Part shown: in pieces, positions 43,797 to 52,035 of the stretch
Layout: the number at the start of each line of letters is the position of its first letter
Position numbering within the stretch: position 1 is the first letter of the stretch
DNA from: JAFNGF01 sp964567045
Lineage (GTDB): Bacteria > Planctomycetota > Phycisphaerae > Sedimentisphaerales > Anaerobacaceae
Length of the DNA: 64,000 bases
Assembly: GCA_964567045.1 (NCBI GenBank)
Contig: CAZMLE010000003.1
Location: 1 to 64,000, forward strand
Reading direction: 5' to 3'
Made by a program: the position numbers and the translations under genes
Notes under the pieces: generated by a model
What the model was told of the DNA's origin: nothing
Databases searched by the model: none
The model's input: the letters and a program-made list of their open reading frames with translations, nothing else

Positions 43797-45302
43797 CTAT
43801 ATGAGCATGTTAATAGAACCACCAGTAAAGACCAGCGGCGGTGCAAAATCATCTTGATGGCGGTCTTTGACGGTGCTCGTCAGCCATTCGTGAAAAGAGT
43901 CCTCGTCGTTGGTACTGCTGCGGGGAACTCCGATCCAATCGAGGTCGCTGTCGCTTTCTCCGGTCGAATGATGCTGGGTCATTTCGCTGTTATCCTGTCC
44001 CGGTGCATGGGCGTCAGGCTGCTGCTCAAGCTCGTCGGATCCGCTTGGGGCGGAAACTTCCAGGCGCCTTATCTGAACTCCGGAGTCCTGTAAGCTGCGC
44101 ATTATCTGGGGCAGTGTCAGCTCAATCTCGCGTCTGGTTTCCGGCTTGCTGGCTTCCAATAGGATGGTTATCTGGTCTTGCTGTTGCTGGAACCTGACGA
44201 GGACTTTGCCCAGTTCCGGCGGATTCAAGTAAATAGTAAGATTTGTGTCTCCCTGGCGTAGAGAGCCTTCGATAGATACGGCTATCTGTTGGCTGATGCT
44301 TCCAGCGGCATTGCCGGGTGGAGCATCGTTGGCGATCCTTGTCGTTTGGCTAGGGGTTGATGATTGTTCTGAAAGAACCGTCTGGGAGGTATGAAAAGAG
44401 TACAGGCGGTCGAGGTTCGCGGCAGGTTTGCCCTTTGACTCGGAGCCACTGCCGGTCTTTGTCTGGGCCGAGCATGTCTCTGATTGAATAGCAGCTAATT
44501 GAGGTTTTCCCGGACTTTCAGCCGTCCTTTGATCAGCGTTTAGCGGATAGGGTTTAGCGTTCAGCTTTTTTCTGTCCGCTCCACGCTCTACGCTGCACGC
44601 TACTACGGCCGTACTCTGGTCCGATGCTGGTCGCGCGGTTAGCTCTGGACTTTTGCTTTGGAACTTCCGACATTGCATCTCTTGTGCAGACAATGCTGCC
44701 TCTTTGCTGGCGTTGGCGACTCCTGCCTGTTCCTTGAGGCCTGTGCTGACGCTATCAGAAACGCCGCTAAGAGTCGGTTTGAGTGCGGTCCATTTGGCCT
44801 TGTCCGTTGGCTGACAGTCTTTGGAGAGCTTCAGCGACTTGGTCGGTTGCAGATGGTCCAGGCTTGTCGGGAGTGTGCGTGTGCCTGTCTGGAGAGCAGC
44901 AGCGGCTTTCATTGATTCTTCAGCCCCCACAGATGGTGACAGATTCAAGGCCGGAATGTCCGCCGGCAGTGGCAACTGTGCTGTTGCTTCTCCCGTGTCA
45001 TCATTTTGCCACCGTGTTTTTAGAGGCTCGATTTCAGCTATATTATCGGGCGGTGCACGGCGTGTGGTCTCTTCGCGGAGCTCGCGGCTGAAGTCAGGCA
45101 CTGATGACTCAGCAAGCCCATCTCGACTGTTACCCCGGTTATTATCGGTCTCATCCGCCTGATAACTATCTGCGTGGCGCAAGTCGTCAACTGTTGCCCC
45201 GTAGCATCGGCCGGTCTTAATTGTGATCGGCTCTGGTTGAATAGAGCCGGAGCCTGTCGTACCTGCAAATAAGATCCCGATACTTGAGAGGTTGACATCC
45301 AT
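43797..45302 (-). CDS. fliK: Flagellar hook-length control protein FliK
   Basis: Secreted ruler that sets hook length and switches export specificity. The 501-residue protein is low-complexity (Ser/Thr/Gln/Ala-rich) for about 320 residues, then has the C-terminal Flg_hook domain: QQIAVSIEGSLRQGDTNLTI, YLNPPELGKVLVRFQQQQDQ, ITILLEASKPETRREIELTL. Identification rests on that domain and the surroundings. The segment encoding about residues 234-256 (ERGADRKKLNAKPYPLNADQR) comes from repeat-like DNA. It has its own sigma-54 promoter. Confidence 0.9.
   Translation of the reverse strand: MDVNLSSIGILFAGTTGSGSIQPEPITIKTGRCYGATVDDLRHADSYQADETDNNRGNSRDGLAESSVPDFSRELREETTRRAPPDNIAEIEPLKTRWQNDDTGEATAQLPLPADIPALNLSPSVGAEESMKAAAALQTGTRTLPTSLDHLQPTKSLKLSKDCQPTDKAKWTALKPTLSGVSDSVSTGLKEQAGVANASKEAALSAQEMQCRKFQSKSPELTARPASDQSTAVVACSVERGADRKKLNAKPYPLNADQRTAESPGKPQLAAIQSETCSAQTKTGSGSESKGKPAANLDRLYSFHTSQTVLSEQSSTPSQTTRIANDAPPGNAAGSISQQIAVSIEGSLRQGDTNLTIYLNPPELGKVLVRFQQQQDQITILLEASKPETRREIELTLPQIMRSLQDSGVQIRRLEVSAPSGSDELEQQPDAHAPGQDNSEMTQHHSTGESDSDLDWIGVPRSSTNDEDSFHEWLTSTVKDRHQDDFAPPLVFTGGSINMLI
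44535..44601. repeat. Direct-repeat-like insertion in fliK linker
   Basis: Short reiterated words 'agcgtttagcggatagg gtttagcgttcagc' (44535-44565) and 'cgctccacgctctacgctgcacgct' (44577-44601) within the variable linker. The composition differs from the flanks and looks like intergenic repeat DNA. Confidence 0.5.
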
Positions 45303-45334
45303 ACGCAGTCCTTCTACGAGCCAGATTCATAGTT

Positions 45335-45351
45335 AGCAAGCCACGTGCCAC
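45335..45351 (-). promoter_or_regulatory. fliK: Sigma-54 promoter of fliK
   Basis: Minus-strand TGGCACGTGGCTTGCT (45350-45335) matches the RpoN consensus TGGCACG-N4-TTGCW. GG (45349-45348) and GC (45337-45336) are exactly 10 bp apart. The -12 lies 33 nt before the fliK start codon. Confidence 0.85.
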
Positions 45352-45634
45352 CAACGCAAGTAAGAACAACGCAGGATGATAAACGTCTATAAATACGAGA
45401 CTTATAAACACTGAGTAGACGGCGATTCGCGCGGTGTATGTCCCTGCCGGCGGGAACAGCGGAGGAACATTCCTCAGGCAGGAAAATTCTTCCGGTTCTG
45501 CTGCTAAAGAAACACGCGCGGTGTAAAGAATCCTGACACTGCTGTCCTATCTATGAAAGTGCCCACACGCTCTTGAATGGCTTTTTCAATTCAGTTAGGC
45601 GGTTGACAAGGCACCAAATGCTGACTTGTGGCAT

Positions 45635-45651
45635 TTGGCACGATTATTGCT
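45635..45651 (+). promoter_or_regulatory. flgB: Sigma-54 promoter of the flgB-flhB operon
   Basis: TTGGCACGATTATTGCT, a consensus RpoN -24/-12 element with GG (45637-45638) and GC (45649-45650) 10 bp apart. It diverges from the fliK element about 285 bp away and heads the 13-kb plus-strand flagellar gene run. The leader to flgB is about 125 nt. Confidence 0.88.
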
Positions 45652-45692
45652 GAATTTGGCGTTGAGCAGAGATTGTTTATACCGCCCCTTGC

Positions 45693-45765
45693 TTTGGGGC
45701 CCGCGCAGCGGGGACCCCCGCAGGGGCAGACTTGCCCCCACGTCTTCTTGGCGAAGACAAGAGCG
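45693..45765. repeat. Palindromic repeats in the flgB leader
   Basis: CCCGCGCAGCGGGGACCC (45700-45717) and GCCCCCAC/GAGCGGGGGT with a CGTCTTCTTGGCGAAGACA inner hairpin (about 45732-45769). The first is 17/18 identical to the element inside motB2 (54837-54854). They lie between the sigma-54 promoter and the AAGGAG of flgB. Confidence 0.75.
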
Positions 45766-45786
45766 GGGGTAAGGAGCAAGATTGAA

Positions 45787-46146
45787 GTGGCCAAGACAAG
45801 CAGCATCGTAGACCTAATCGAGGCCGGCATAGAAGCTGAGAGCCTTCGCCAGAAGGCGATCGCCAGCAATATTGCCAATCTTGAGACGCCCGGCTATCGC
45901 AGGATTGACGTCCAATTCGAACAGCTACTTGCAGGGGCTTTGAACTCACCAGGAGACCTGGACATTAGCGAGCTTGAGCCGCAACTCTATCGGCCAAATA
46001 AAACCTCTGTCAACACTAACGGCAACGACGTCAATCTGGAGACTGAAGTTGGCGAAATGGTCAAGAACACCCTCCGTCATAAGACTTATATTAGGGTGCT
46101 CAGCAAGAAGTACAGACAACTTGAACTGGCGATCGACACAAAATAG
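45787..46146 (+). CDS. flgB: Flagellar basal-body rod protein FlgB
   Basis: Proximal rod subunit. Read from the GTG at 45787 (119 residues), with AAGGAG ten bases upstream. A longer frame from 45628 overlaps the sigma-54 promoter and repeats and cannot be the start. Motif LRQKAIASNIANLETPGYRRIDVQFEQLL is the N-terminal rod signature, and the C-terminal helix ends RVLSKKYRQLELAIDTK. First gene of the long operon. Confidence 0.94.
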   Translation: MAKTSSIVDLIEAGIEAESLRQKAIASNIANLETPGYRRIDVQFEQLLAGALNSPGDLDISELEPQLYRPNKTSVNTNGNDVNLETEVGEMVKNTLRHKTYIRVLSKKYRQLELAIDTK

Positions 46147-46211
46147 GCCGCATTGCCAGAAATTAGTAAACTCAACTGCAGCAACGGAAAAGTGAAAAAG
46201 GACTGGAGCGA

Positions 46212-46616
46212 ATGGACGGTAACAACATCTTCGGGCCTATCGACATAGCGGTCTCAGGTATGCGGGCACAGGGCAAGAATATGGAGGTGATTTCATCAAA
46301 CGTTGCCCACGCCCGCACGACCGATGCCGGCAAAGGTGAGCCGTATCGCAGGCTTGAGCCTGTACTCAAGGCAGAATCTGACGAGATAGGCGGCGTGATA
46401 GTAGACGAGATAGTCAGGGACATGAGCGATTTTCAAACAATTTTCGATCCCGGCAACCCGCAGGCCGACAAGAATGGGTACATATTGATGCCCAACGTGA
46501 ATTTGCCTGTTGAGATGATGAATTTGACCGTCGCTACTCGTACCTATCAAGCCAACGCGGCAGTTCTTAAACGTTACCAACAAATGGTAGAAACGACACT
46601 TGAGTTACTCCGATAA
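46212..46616 (+). CDS. flgC: Flagellar basal-body rod protein FlgC
   Basis: Rod subunit of 134 residues. The N-terminal motif DIAVSGMRAQGKNMEVISSNVAHARTT and the C-terminal VNLPVEMMNLTVATRTYQANAAVLKRYQQMVETTLELL are characteristic. Preceded by AAGGA and 65 nt after flgB. Confidence 0.96.
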   Translation: MDGNNIFGPIDIAVSGMRAQGKNMEVISSNVAHARTTDAGKGEPYRRLEPVLKAESDEIGGVIVDEIVRDMSDFQTIFDPGNPQADKNGYILMPNVNLPVEMMNLTVATRTYQANAAVLKRYQQMVETTLELLR

Positions 46617-46631
46617 ACCAGGGCTAAAGCC

Positions 46632-46946
46632 ATGATTGATTTTAATGCCAACGTGGGATCGATACTGTCGGACATTAACAAACTACCGCTCCAAATCCGC
46701 CAAAGGCCGACTGAGAAGGTGGACTTTGGTGAGGCTATCAAGGCTGTAGGAAAGTACATATCCAAGGTTGATGACCTTCAGCGCTCGTCAGATATGTCCG
46801 TACAGGAACTGCTGTCCGGAAAAAGCCAGGATATTACCTCGGTAGTCTCGGCGGTGGCCAAAGCTGATATGAGCTTCAAACTTCTTGTGGGCGTCAGGAA
46901 TAAGTTGATTGAAGCCTACAAGCAGACAATGAATATGCCCTTATAA
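46632..46946 (+). CDS. fliE: Flagellar hook-basal body complex protein FliE
   Basis: Links the MS-ring to the rod. The 104-residue protein ends with the diagnostic DITSVVSAVAKADMSFKLLVGVRNKLIEAYKQTMNMPL segment. It starts 15 nt after flgC and ends 5 nt before fliF. Confidence 0.94.
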   Translation: MIDFNANVGSILSDINKLPLQIRQRPTEKVDFGEAIKAVGKYISKVDDLQRSSDMSVQELLSGKSQDITSVVSAVAKADMSFKLLVGVRNKLIEAYKQTMNMPL

Positions 46947-46951
46947 ATTCA

Positions 46952-48484
46952 ATGAGCTTTTTTCAAAAGATAGCTGCAGTTTGGCACAAGATTAGCCTGG
47001 TTCAGCGAGCTTTGCTGATCGCAGTTCTTCTGGCATGTGGAATTATCAGCGCGATTCTTGTCTACTGGGCCCGCAGACCTGATATGAGAATGCTGTATCA
47101 AGGATTGTCCCCGGCTGAAGCGTCCAAGATCACCGAAAAAATCAGCGAAAAAGGCATTTCTTACCAGTTGCAAGATGGCGGGACAACCATATACGTTCCC
47201 GAGGAAAAGGTCTATCAGCTCCGTCTGGATATGGCCAAAGACGGACTGCCTGCTGCTGAGCAGGGTGGTTACAAGATATTTGACGCCGAAAAGATCGGTG
47301 TTAGCCCCTTCGTTCAAAATGTCAACCTTAAACGGGCGCTGCAGGAAGAGCTGGCCAAGAGTATCCAAATGATAGAAGGCGTGGTTCACGCGAGGGTGCA
47401 CATAGTCAGCCCTGAGCGGACGCTGTTTGCTTCTGATGCTGGAAAGACTACTGCTTCTGTGGTACTACGCCTGAAGCCCGGCTATCGAATAAGTCCACTG
47501 AACATAGCAGCGATTACCCATCTGGTGGCCGGCAGCGTTGAAGGGCTGAAAGTAGAAAATGTAACCGTGATTGACAGCCAGGGCCGCCTTCTTTCCAGTG
47601 AGTCGAACCAGGCTTTCGCCAATGGCGCAGGTACTGTTCAGGAGTATAAAGAAAGAGTTGAGCAAAACCTGTCCAAAAAGGTCGAAGATATGCTCACCGC
47701 TGTGCTGGGGCCTGGCCGGGCCACAGTAGGCATCAGTGCTATTATCGATATGAACAGTGTCAGTACGGTCACCGAAACTTATGACCCTACTGCAAAGGTG
47801 CCCACAAAAGAAGAGATCAAAACCACCTCTGAAACCGGGCAGGCCAGTGCATCAGCCACAGGTGGAACTGCCACGCCAGGCAGCATAAAAAAAGATGAGA
47901 CTATTCTCACCGAGTATGAGGTGGGCAAAACTGTAAAACAGGAGGTTGTATTGCCCGGCATAATAAAATCGCTGTCGGTGTCTGCTTTTGTTGACTTATC
48001 CGTGCCCGATGCCAATCAAACAGAGGCCCCAACCCCTGGGGCACCCCGCGGGGCCGCCACGGGCGGAGCAATGATAATGCAGCTATCCGATGTAGAGCAG
48101 ATTATCAAAAACGCACTGGGTCTTAAGGAAACAGATTTGCTTAAAGTGGTTGCCGCTAAGTTTCATCGAGCCGCGGAATTACCAACTGAGGAGGAACCGT
48201 CGAACTGGCCTCGCTACATTGCGATAGCCCGCCACGCTTCTCTTGGCATTATGGCCATCTGTGCGATGCTTGTTTTTCGAATATTCAGCGGTGCCAGGAA
48301 AAAAGCGGCTTTGGCAGCCGAGGCCAGACAACTGCCGGCAGGCGAGGCATCTGCCGGTTTTCTGCCGGCTGCAGAGTCAAATGCAGAGCCGTTAGTGTTG
48401 CGTAGACAAATAGCCAGTGCCTTGCACAGTAATCCTGAACAGGTCAGGCGATTATTTGCCAGTTGGGTCGAAGAGAAGGAGTGA
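46952..48484 (+). CDS. fliF: Flagellar MS-ring protein FliF
   Basis: A 510-residue inner-membrane ring protein with membrane helices at about 18-38 and 420-440. Ring-building motifs include MRMLYQGLSPAEASKITEKI, VYQLRLDMAKDGLP, QRALEEELAKSI-like KRALQEELAKSIQMIEGV and ARVHIVSPERTLF. The C-terminal cytoplasmic end NPEQVRRLFASWVEEKE is the FliG-binding tail. A palindrome (48033-48055) is read in frame as TPGAPRGAATGG in the periplasmic loop before residue 370. Confidence 0.95.
   Translation: MSFFQKIAAVWHKISLVQRALLIAVLLACGIISAILVYWARRPDMRMLYQGLSPAEASKITEKISEKGISYQLQDGGTTIYVPEEKVYQLRLDMAKDGLPAAEQGGYKIFDAEKIGVSPFVQNVNLKRALQEELAKSIQMIEGVVHARVHIVSPERTLFASDAGKTTASVVLRLKPGYRISPLNIAAITHLVAGSVEGLKVENVTVIDSQGRLLSSESNQAFANGAGTVQEYKERVEQNLSKKVEDMLTAVLGPGRATVGISAIIDMNSVSTVTETYDPTAKVPTKEEIKTTSETGQASASATGGTATPGSIKKDETILTEYEVGKTVKQEVVLPGIIKSLSVSAFVDLSVPDANQTEAPTPGAPRGAATGGAMIMQLSDVEQIIKNALGLKETDLLKVVAAKFHRAAELPTEEEPSNWPRYIAIARHASLGIMAICAMLVFRIFSGARKKAALAAEARQLPAGEASAGFLPAAESNAEPLVLRRQIASALHSNPEQVRRLFASWVEEKE
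48033..48055. repeat. CCCCTGGGG/CCCCGCGGGG palindrome inside fliF
   Basis: Two abutting palindromes in coding sequence, encoding Pro/Gly/Ala-rich residues in a linker after a Thr/Pro stretch. Confidence 0.55.
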
Positions 48485-48491
48485 CAGGTAA

Positions 48492-49493
48492 ATGGCATTA
48501 ACAGGCCAGCAAAAAGCCGCGCTGCTATTAATGAGCCTCGATGTTGCCACCGCTACGGAGCTTCTCAAAGGCATCGATCCAAAGCTGGTTCAGGAATTGG
48601 CGGCGGAATTGACCTACCTGGATGCCGCTGGCTATGACACAACCCAGCAGAGCAGTGAGGTAGTCCGGCAGTTTTTTAGTTCGTTGAAAAGTGAGCCGGC
48701 ATTTCATCTCAAGAGCTTTGTAAAGGAAATGCTGAATAACACCGTAGGGCAGGAAAAGGCGCAGCAGATCCAGGCGGAGATACAGGAATTACTACATAAG
48801 CGAGACCCGTTTATAGCCATTCGTTCGGCTGATCAACAGATGTTGGCATCGGTTCTTGAAAATGAGCGTCCTCAGGCAGTCGCCGTGGTGTTGTCGGAAT
48901 TGCCGGCAAAGAAAAGCTCAGGGATTATAGGCCTTTTGGGTGAAGGTATGCGGGTGAGCGCTATCACCAGAATGACTGGCGTCGATGCTGTCACCGCCGA
49001 AGCAAAGGCGCGAATTGCCGAGACGGTTCGCGGGCGTCTTGAAGCCGTCATCGCTGCTCGCCGAGCAAGTGCATCACAGGCTCAGCCGGAGCAGTCTTTA
49101 AGGAAGGTAGCTGTGATTTTGCGAAACTTGGACAAGGAAGTCCGGGATGGGGTGCTCGGTGCTATGCAGGAAAAGGACGCCCAGGTCGGCGAGAAGGTGA
49201 CCAGCTTGATGATAGTCTGGGATGATATACCACAAGTAGCCGACAGGTCGCTGCAGGAAGCGCTGCGAGCAGTTGACGGACGCCAGTTGGCCTTAGCGTT
49301 GCATAAGGCTGAGGATGCCATTACCCAAAAAATAAAATCCAACATCTCCGAGCGAGCTGCAGCTCAGGTGGACGAAGAAACGTCGCTTATGTCCGCGCCG
49401 AAGAAAGAAGATATCAAGCAAGCCAGAGAAAAGATTGTCAGTGCTCTGCGCGAGATGAATAGTAAAGGTGAGCTTAGATTTATCGAAGAGTAG
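48492..49493 (+). CDS. fliG: Flagellar motor switch protein FliG
   Basis: C-ring protein coupling stator to rotor. The 333-residue protein has GQQKAALLLMSLDVATATELL at the N-terminus, middle-domain SVLENERPQAVAVVLSELP (EHPQ motif varied to ERPQ), and the C-terminal charged torque helix region (MIVWDDIPQVADRSLQEALRAVDGRQLALALHKA). Full length. It sits 7 nt after fliF with GAAGGAG upstream. Confidence 0.95.
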   Translation: MALTGQQKAALLLMSLDVATATELLKGIDPKLVQELAAELTYLDAAGYDTTQQSSEVVRQFFSSLKSEPAFHLKSFVKEMLNNTVGQEKAQQIQAEIQELLHKRDPFIAIRSADQQMLASVLENERPQAVAVVLSELPAKKSSGIIGLLGEGMRVSAITRMTGVDAVTAEAKARIAETVRGRLEAVIAARRASASQAQPEQSLRKVAVILRNLDKEVRDGVLGAMQEKDAQVGEKVTSLMIVWDDIPQVADRSLQEALRAVDGRQLALALHKAEDAITQKIKSNISERAAAQVDEETSLMSAPKKEDIKQAREKIVSALREMNSKGELRFIEE

Positions 49494-49497
49494 TAGA

Positions 49498-50103
49498 ATG
49501 TCCAGCACGTTTACGGTAAACCTCAATAAGCCAGTGGCATCGGTAAAGATACTAACCGCAGAGGACGTTGAGCACGCAGAGAAAGGATCGGAATTGGACT
49601 CAGCGGCTCTGGCGGACTCGGCGGTTAGAGTGATGCAAGATTTGGAAAAGCAAAAGGCTGAGACTGTACAGCTTTACCGAGTGCTCAGCAGTCTCGTCGA
49701 TAAAGTCAGCAAGTTCTACGATGAGCTGCTGGCCGGGCACAAAGAGGAAATTGCCAAGCTTTCAGTGGAGATTGCCCGAAGGGTTCTGATGCAAAAAGTG
49801 CAAAAGGGAGATTACCAGATCGAAACCATCGTCAAGGAGGCTTTGACAAACGCTCCTGTGCGTCAGGATGTGGCAGTGCATTTGAATCCCGGCGACCTGG
49901 CTCAATTGCAGAAGCTACAAGGCTGCCGTTCAGGTGGTTCGCGTAAGGATGACGCAAGTAGTATTTTGGCTGACATTAAATTGATTGCCGATTCCGGCAT
50001 TGGACCAGCGGAGTGCCTGGTTGATACGCCAAAAGGTGTAATCAAATCGCTGATAGATGAGCACCTTACCCGAATTAGTGAAGCACTCCAGAAGGCGGAA
50101 TAG
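49498..50103 (+). CDS. fliH: Flagellar assembly protein FliH
   Basis: Regulator of the FliI ATPase. Read from the ATG at 49498, 4 nt after fliG stops (201 residues). Coiled-coil and charged middle (KQKAETVQLYRVLSSLVDKVSKFYDELLAGHKEEIAKLSVEIARRVL) and C-terminal ETIVKEALTNAPVRQDVAVHLNPGDLAQLQ are FliH/YscL features. Assignment relies on these and on position between fliG and fliI. Confidence 0.9.
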   Translation: MSSTFTVNLNKPVASVKILTAEDVEHAEKGSELDSAALADSAVRVMQDLEKQKAETVQLYRVLSSLVDKVSKFYDELLAGHKEEIAKLSVEIARRVLMQKVQKGDYQIETIVKEALTNAPVRQDVAVHLNPGDLAQLQKLQGCRSGGSRKDDASSILADIKLIADSGIGPAECLVDTPKGVIKSLIDEHLTRISEALQKAE

Positions 50104-50106
50104 TCT

Positions 50107-51552
50107 ATGACTGCGAATCAGGAATCAGACCCCGCCATCGGAATGGCGGGGCTAACCGGTTTGCCCCGGCATCACCATGCCGGGGTCGCTCCTCTGATTG
50201 ATTTTAAGAGATTTCACTCGGCGCTGCAGAAGGTGAATCTGCTGGACTGCCAGGGTTATGTGGTACGAGTGTCTGGTTTGACGGTTGAATCGACTGGACC
50301 AATAGTGGGACTTGGTGAGCTTTGTGGAATCCGTATTCGCGATGGCCGGCGTGTGCTGGCGGAGGTGGTCGGATTCCGAGGTGACCGGCGTATCCTGCTG
50401 CCGCTGGCACATATAGAAGGCATCTCACCGGGCGATATAGTCACCACCCGAACCACTCCTCGTTGCATTGCTTTAAGTGAAAATGTCCTGGGCAGAGCCA
50501 TAAACGGCTTGGGAGAGCCTATTGATGATAAAGGTCCCTTGCCTGCCCTGAGCGCAGTCGAAGGGATGGGAGCAGAAAACAGGCCGTTAGATGTAAGTAG
50601 TCCGCCGCCGTTGCGCCGCGAAAAAATTACCGAGCGTTTGGGCTTGGGGATCAGGTCCATAGATGGGATATTAACCTGTGGCAAGGGTCAGCGAATAGGC
50701 ATCTTCGCAGGCAGCGGCGTGGGCAAAAGTGTTCTGTTAGGGGCTATTGCCAACTCCAGCGAGGCGGCGGTCAACGTTGTAGCCTTGATAGGCGAACGGG
50801 GCCGAGAGGTCCGCGAATTTCTCGAGGAAAACCTTGGCGCCCAAGGCCTGGCACGGAGTGTCGTTGTAGTTGCCACATCGGATTCGCCCCCTATACAGCG
50901 AGTAAAAGCGGCGTTTGTGGCTGTCACCGTTGCCGAGTACTTCAGAGACAAGGCTAAGAATGTCTTGTTTATGATGGATTCACTTACTCGCTTTGCCCAG
51001 GCCCAGCGTGAGATAGGCCTGGCTGCCGGCGAGCCGCCCGCGGCAAAAGGCTATTGTCCGAGCGTTTTTTCACTGATGCCAAGGCTTATTGAGCGTCTGG
51101 GACGCACCGAAAATGGCAGCATCACAGGCATCATAACGGTCCTCGTGGAGAACGACGATCTGACTGACCCCGTGGCCGACAGCGCCAGAAGCTTGTTGGA
51201 TGGGCACGTAGTACTATCGAGAAAATTAGCCGACAGGGGACATTACCCAGCCGTGGACATCCTACAAAGCGTCAGCCGATTGATGCCTGCCGTAGTCAGT
51301 CAAGAGCACAGAACTGCTGCTGTCAAGCTTAAAGAAATCTATGCCACCTATGCCGATGCTGAGGACCTAATAAACATCGGTGCCTTTTCGCGCGGCAGCA
51401 ACCGGCGCATAGATGGAGCGATTAGCCTGATTGACAGGATAAACGGATTCCTTATTCAGCCGATTACTCAAAGAATGACTTTCGAAGAAACTGTCAGGCG
51501 GCTGATTGCTATCACCAAGTCATGGGATGAGTTAATAAGTGCTAAGAGTTAG
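50107..51552 (+). CDS. fliI: Flagellum-specific ATP synthase FliI
   Basis: Hexameric export ATPase. The 481-residue protein has Walker A GIFAGSGVGKSVLLG (about residues 198-212), Walker B NVLFMMDSLTRFAQAQREIGLAAGEPPAAKGY and a typical C-terminus. The first 30 residues are abnormal: a 60-nt palindromic module at 50128-50187 is read in frame as about 20 extra residues (DPAIGMAGLTGLPRHHHAGV). Normal FliI would begin near IDFKRFHSALQKV. A second repeat core at 50545-50565 encodes LSAVEG. Core catalytic motifs are intact. Confidence 0.95.
   Translation: MTANQESDPAIGMAGLTGLPRHHHAGVAPLIDFKRFHSALQKVNLLDCQGYVVRVSGLTVESTGPIVGLGELCGIRIRDGRRVLAEVVGFRGDRRILLPLAHIEGISPGDIVTTRTTPRCIALSENVLGRAINGLGEPIDDKGPLPALSAVEGMGAENRPLDVSSPPPLRREKITERLGLGIRSIDGILTCGKGQRIGIFAGSGVGKSVLLGAIANSSEAAVNVVALIGERGREVREFLEENLGAQGLARSVVVVATSDSPPIQRVKAAFVAVTVAEYFRDKAKNVLFMMDSLTRFAQAQREIGLAAGEPPAAKGYCPSVFSLMPRLIERLGRTENGSITGIITVLVENDDLTDPVADSARSLLDGHVVLSRKLADRGHYPAVDILQSVSRLMPAVVSQEHRTAAVKLKEIYATYADAEDLINIGAFSRGSNRRIDGAISLIDRINGFLIQPITQRMTFEETVRRLIAITKSWDELISAKS
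50128..50187. repeat. Two-hairpin palindromic module, copy B, inside fliI
   Basis: GACCCCGCCAT/ATGGCGGGGC hairpin, TAACCGGTT linker, then GCCCCGGCAT/ATGCCGGGGTC hairpin; exactly 60 nt. Same layout and linker as copy A at 16733-16790. Confidence 0.85.
50542..50566. repeat. CCTGAGC-GTCGAAGG repeat core inside fliI
   Basis: 'ccctgagcgcagtcgaaggg', encoding LSAVEG, matches the repeat found twice in fliO and once downstream of flhB. Confidence 0.7.
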
Positions 51553-51567
51553 TAAACCGGAAGTTCG

Positions 51568-52035
51568 ATGAGAAGGTTCGTATGGCGATTGCAGCGTGTT
51601 CTGCAGATCAAAGCTAAGCAGGAACAGACAAAAAGAACCGAGTTGTTCGAGCTAACAGAAAGATTGGCTCAAACGCGAAGTGAGCTGCTTACGCGGCAAA
51701 GAATACTGAAAGACATCATCGCAGATATCGCGGCAAAGAAACCTCATAAGCGGCTGCATCAGCAGGAGTTCTTCTTGAAGTACTCAATGACAAGCGACGA
51801 GCAGATAAAGAAGTTAGCGCAGAAAGTAATCGAGCTGGAATCACAGCAAAGGAAAAAAATTGCAGAGCTTTTGGAGGTTAAGCGGTTCAGGGAAGGTTTG
51901 GAGAAATTACGCGCGGAGGCAAAAATGCGGTTCATAAAAGAACAAGAAATACTCGAGCAGAAAGAATTGGATGAGGCAGCGACAATTTGCTTTGCTCGAA
52001 AGATGGTGCCAGACCAGGAGAAAACCGGTGAGTAA
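51568..52035 (+). CDS. fliJ: Flagellar export protein FliJ
   Basis: A 155-residue, almost wholly coiled-coil protein (RFVWRLQRVLQIKAKQEQTKRTELFELTERL at the N-terminus is the FliJ signature). FliJ acts as the stalk of the export ATPase. Located right after fliI; its stop overlaps the next gene's GTG start by 8 nt. Confidence 0.9.
   Translation: MRRFVWRLQRVLQIKAKQEQTKRTELFELTERLAQTRSELLTRQRILKDIIADIAAKKPHKRLHQQEFFLKYSMTSDEQIKKLAQKVIELESQQRKKIAELLEVKRFREGLEKLRAEAKMRFIKEQEILEQKELDEAATICFARKMVPDQEKTGE

Noticed and set aside
45628..45786. Upstream extension of FlgB from ATG-like frame at 45628
   Set aside because: It overlaps the sigma-54 promoter and untranslated repeats and gives residues unlike FlgB.
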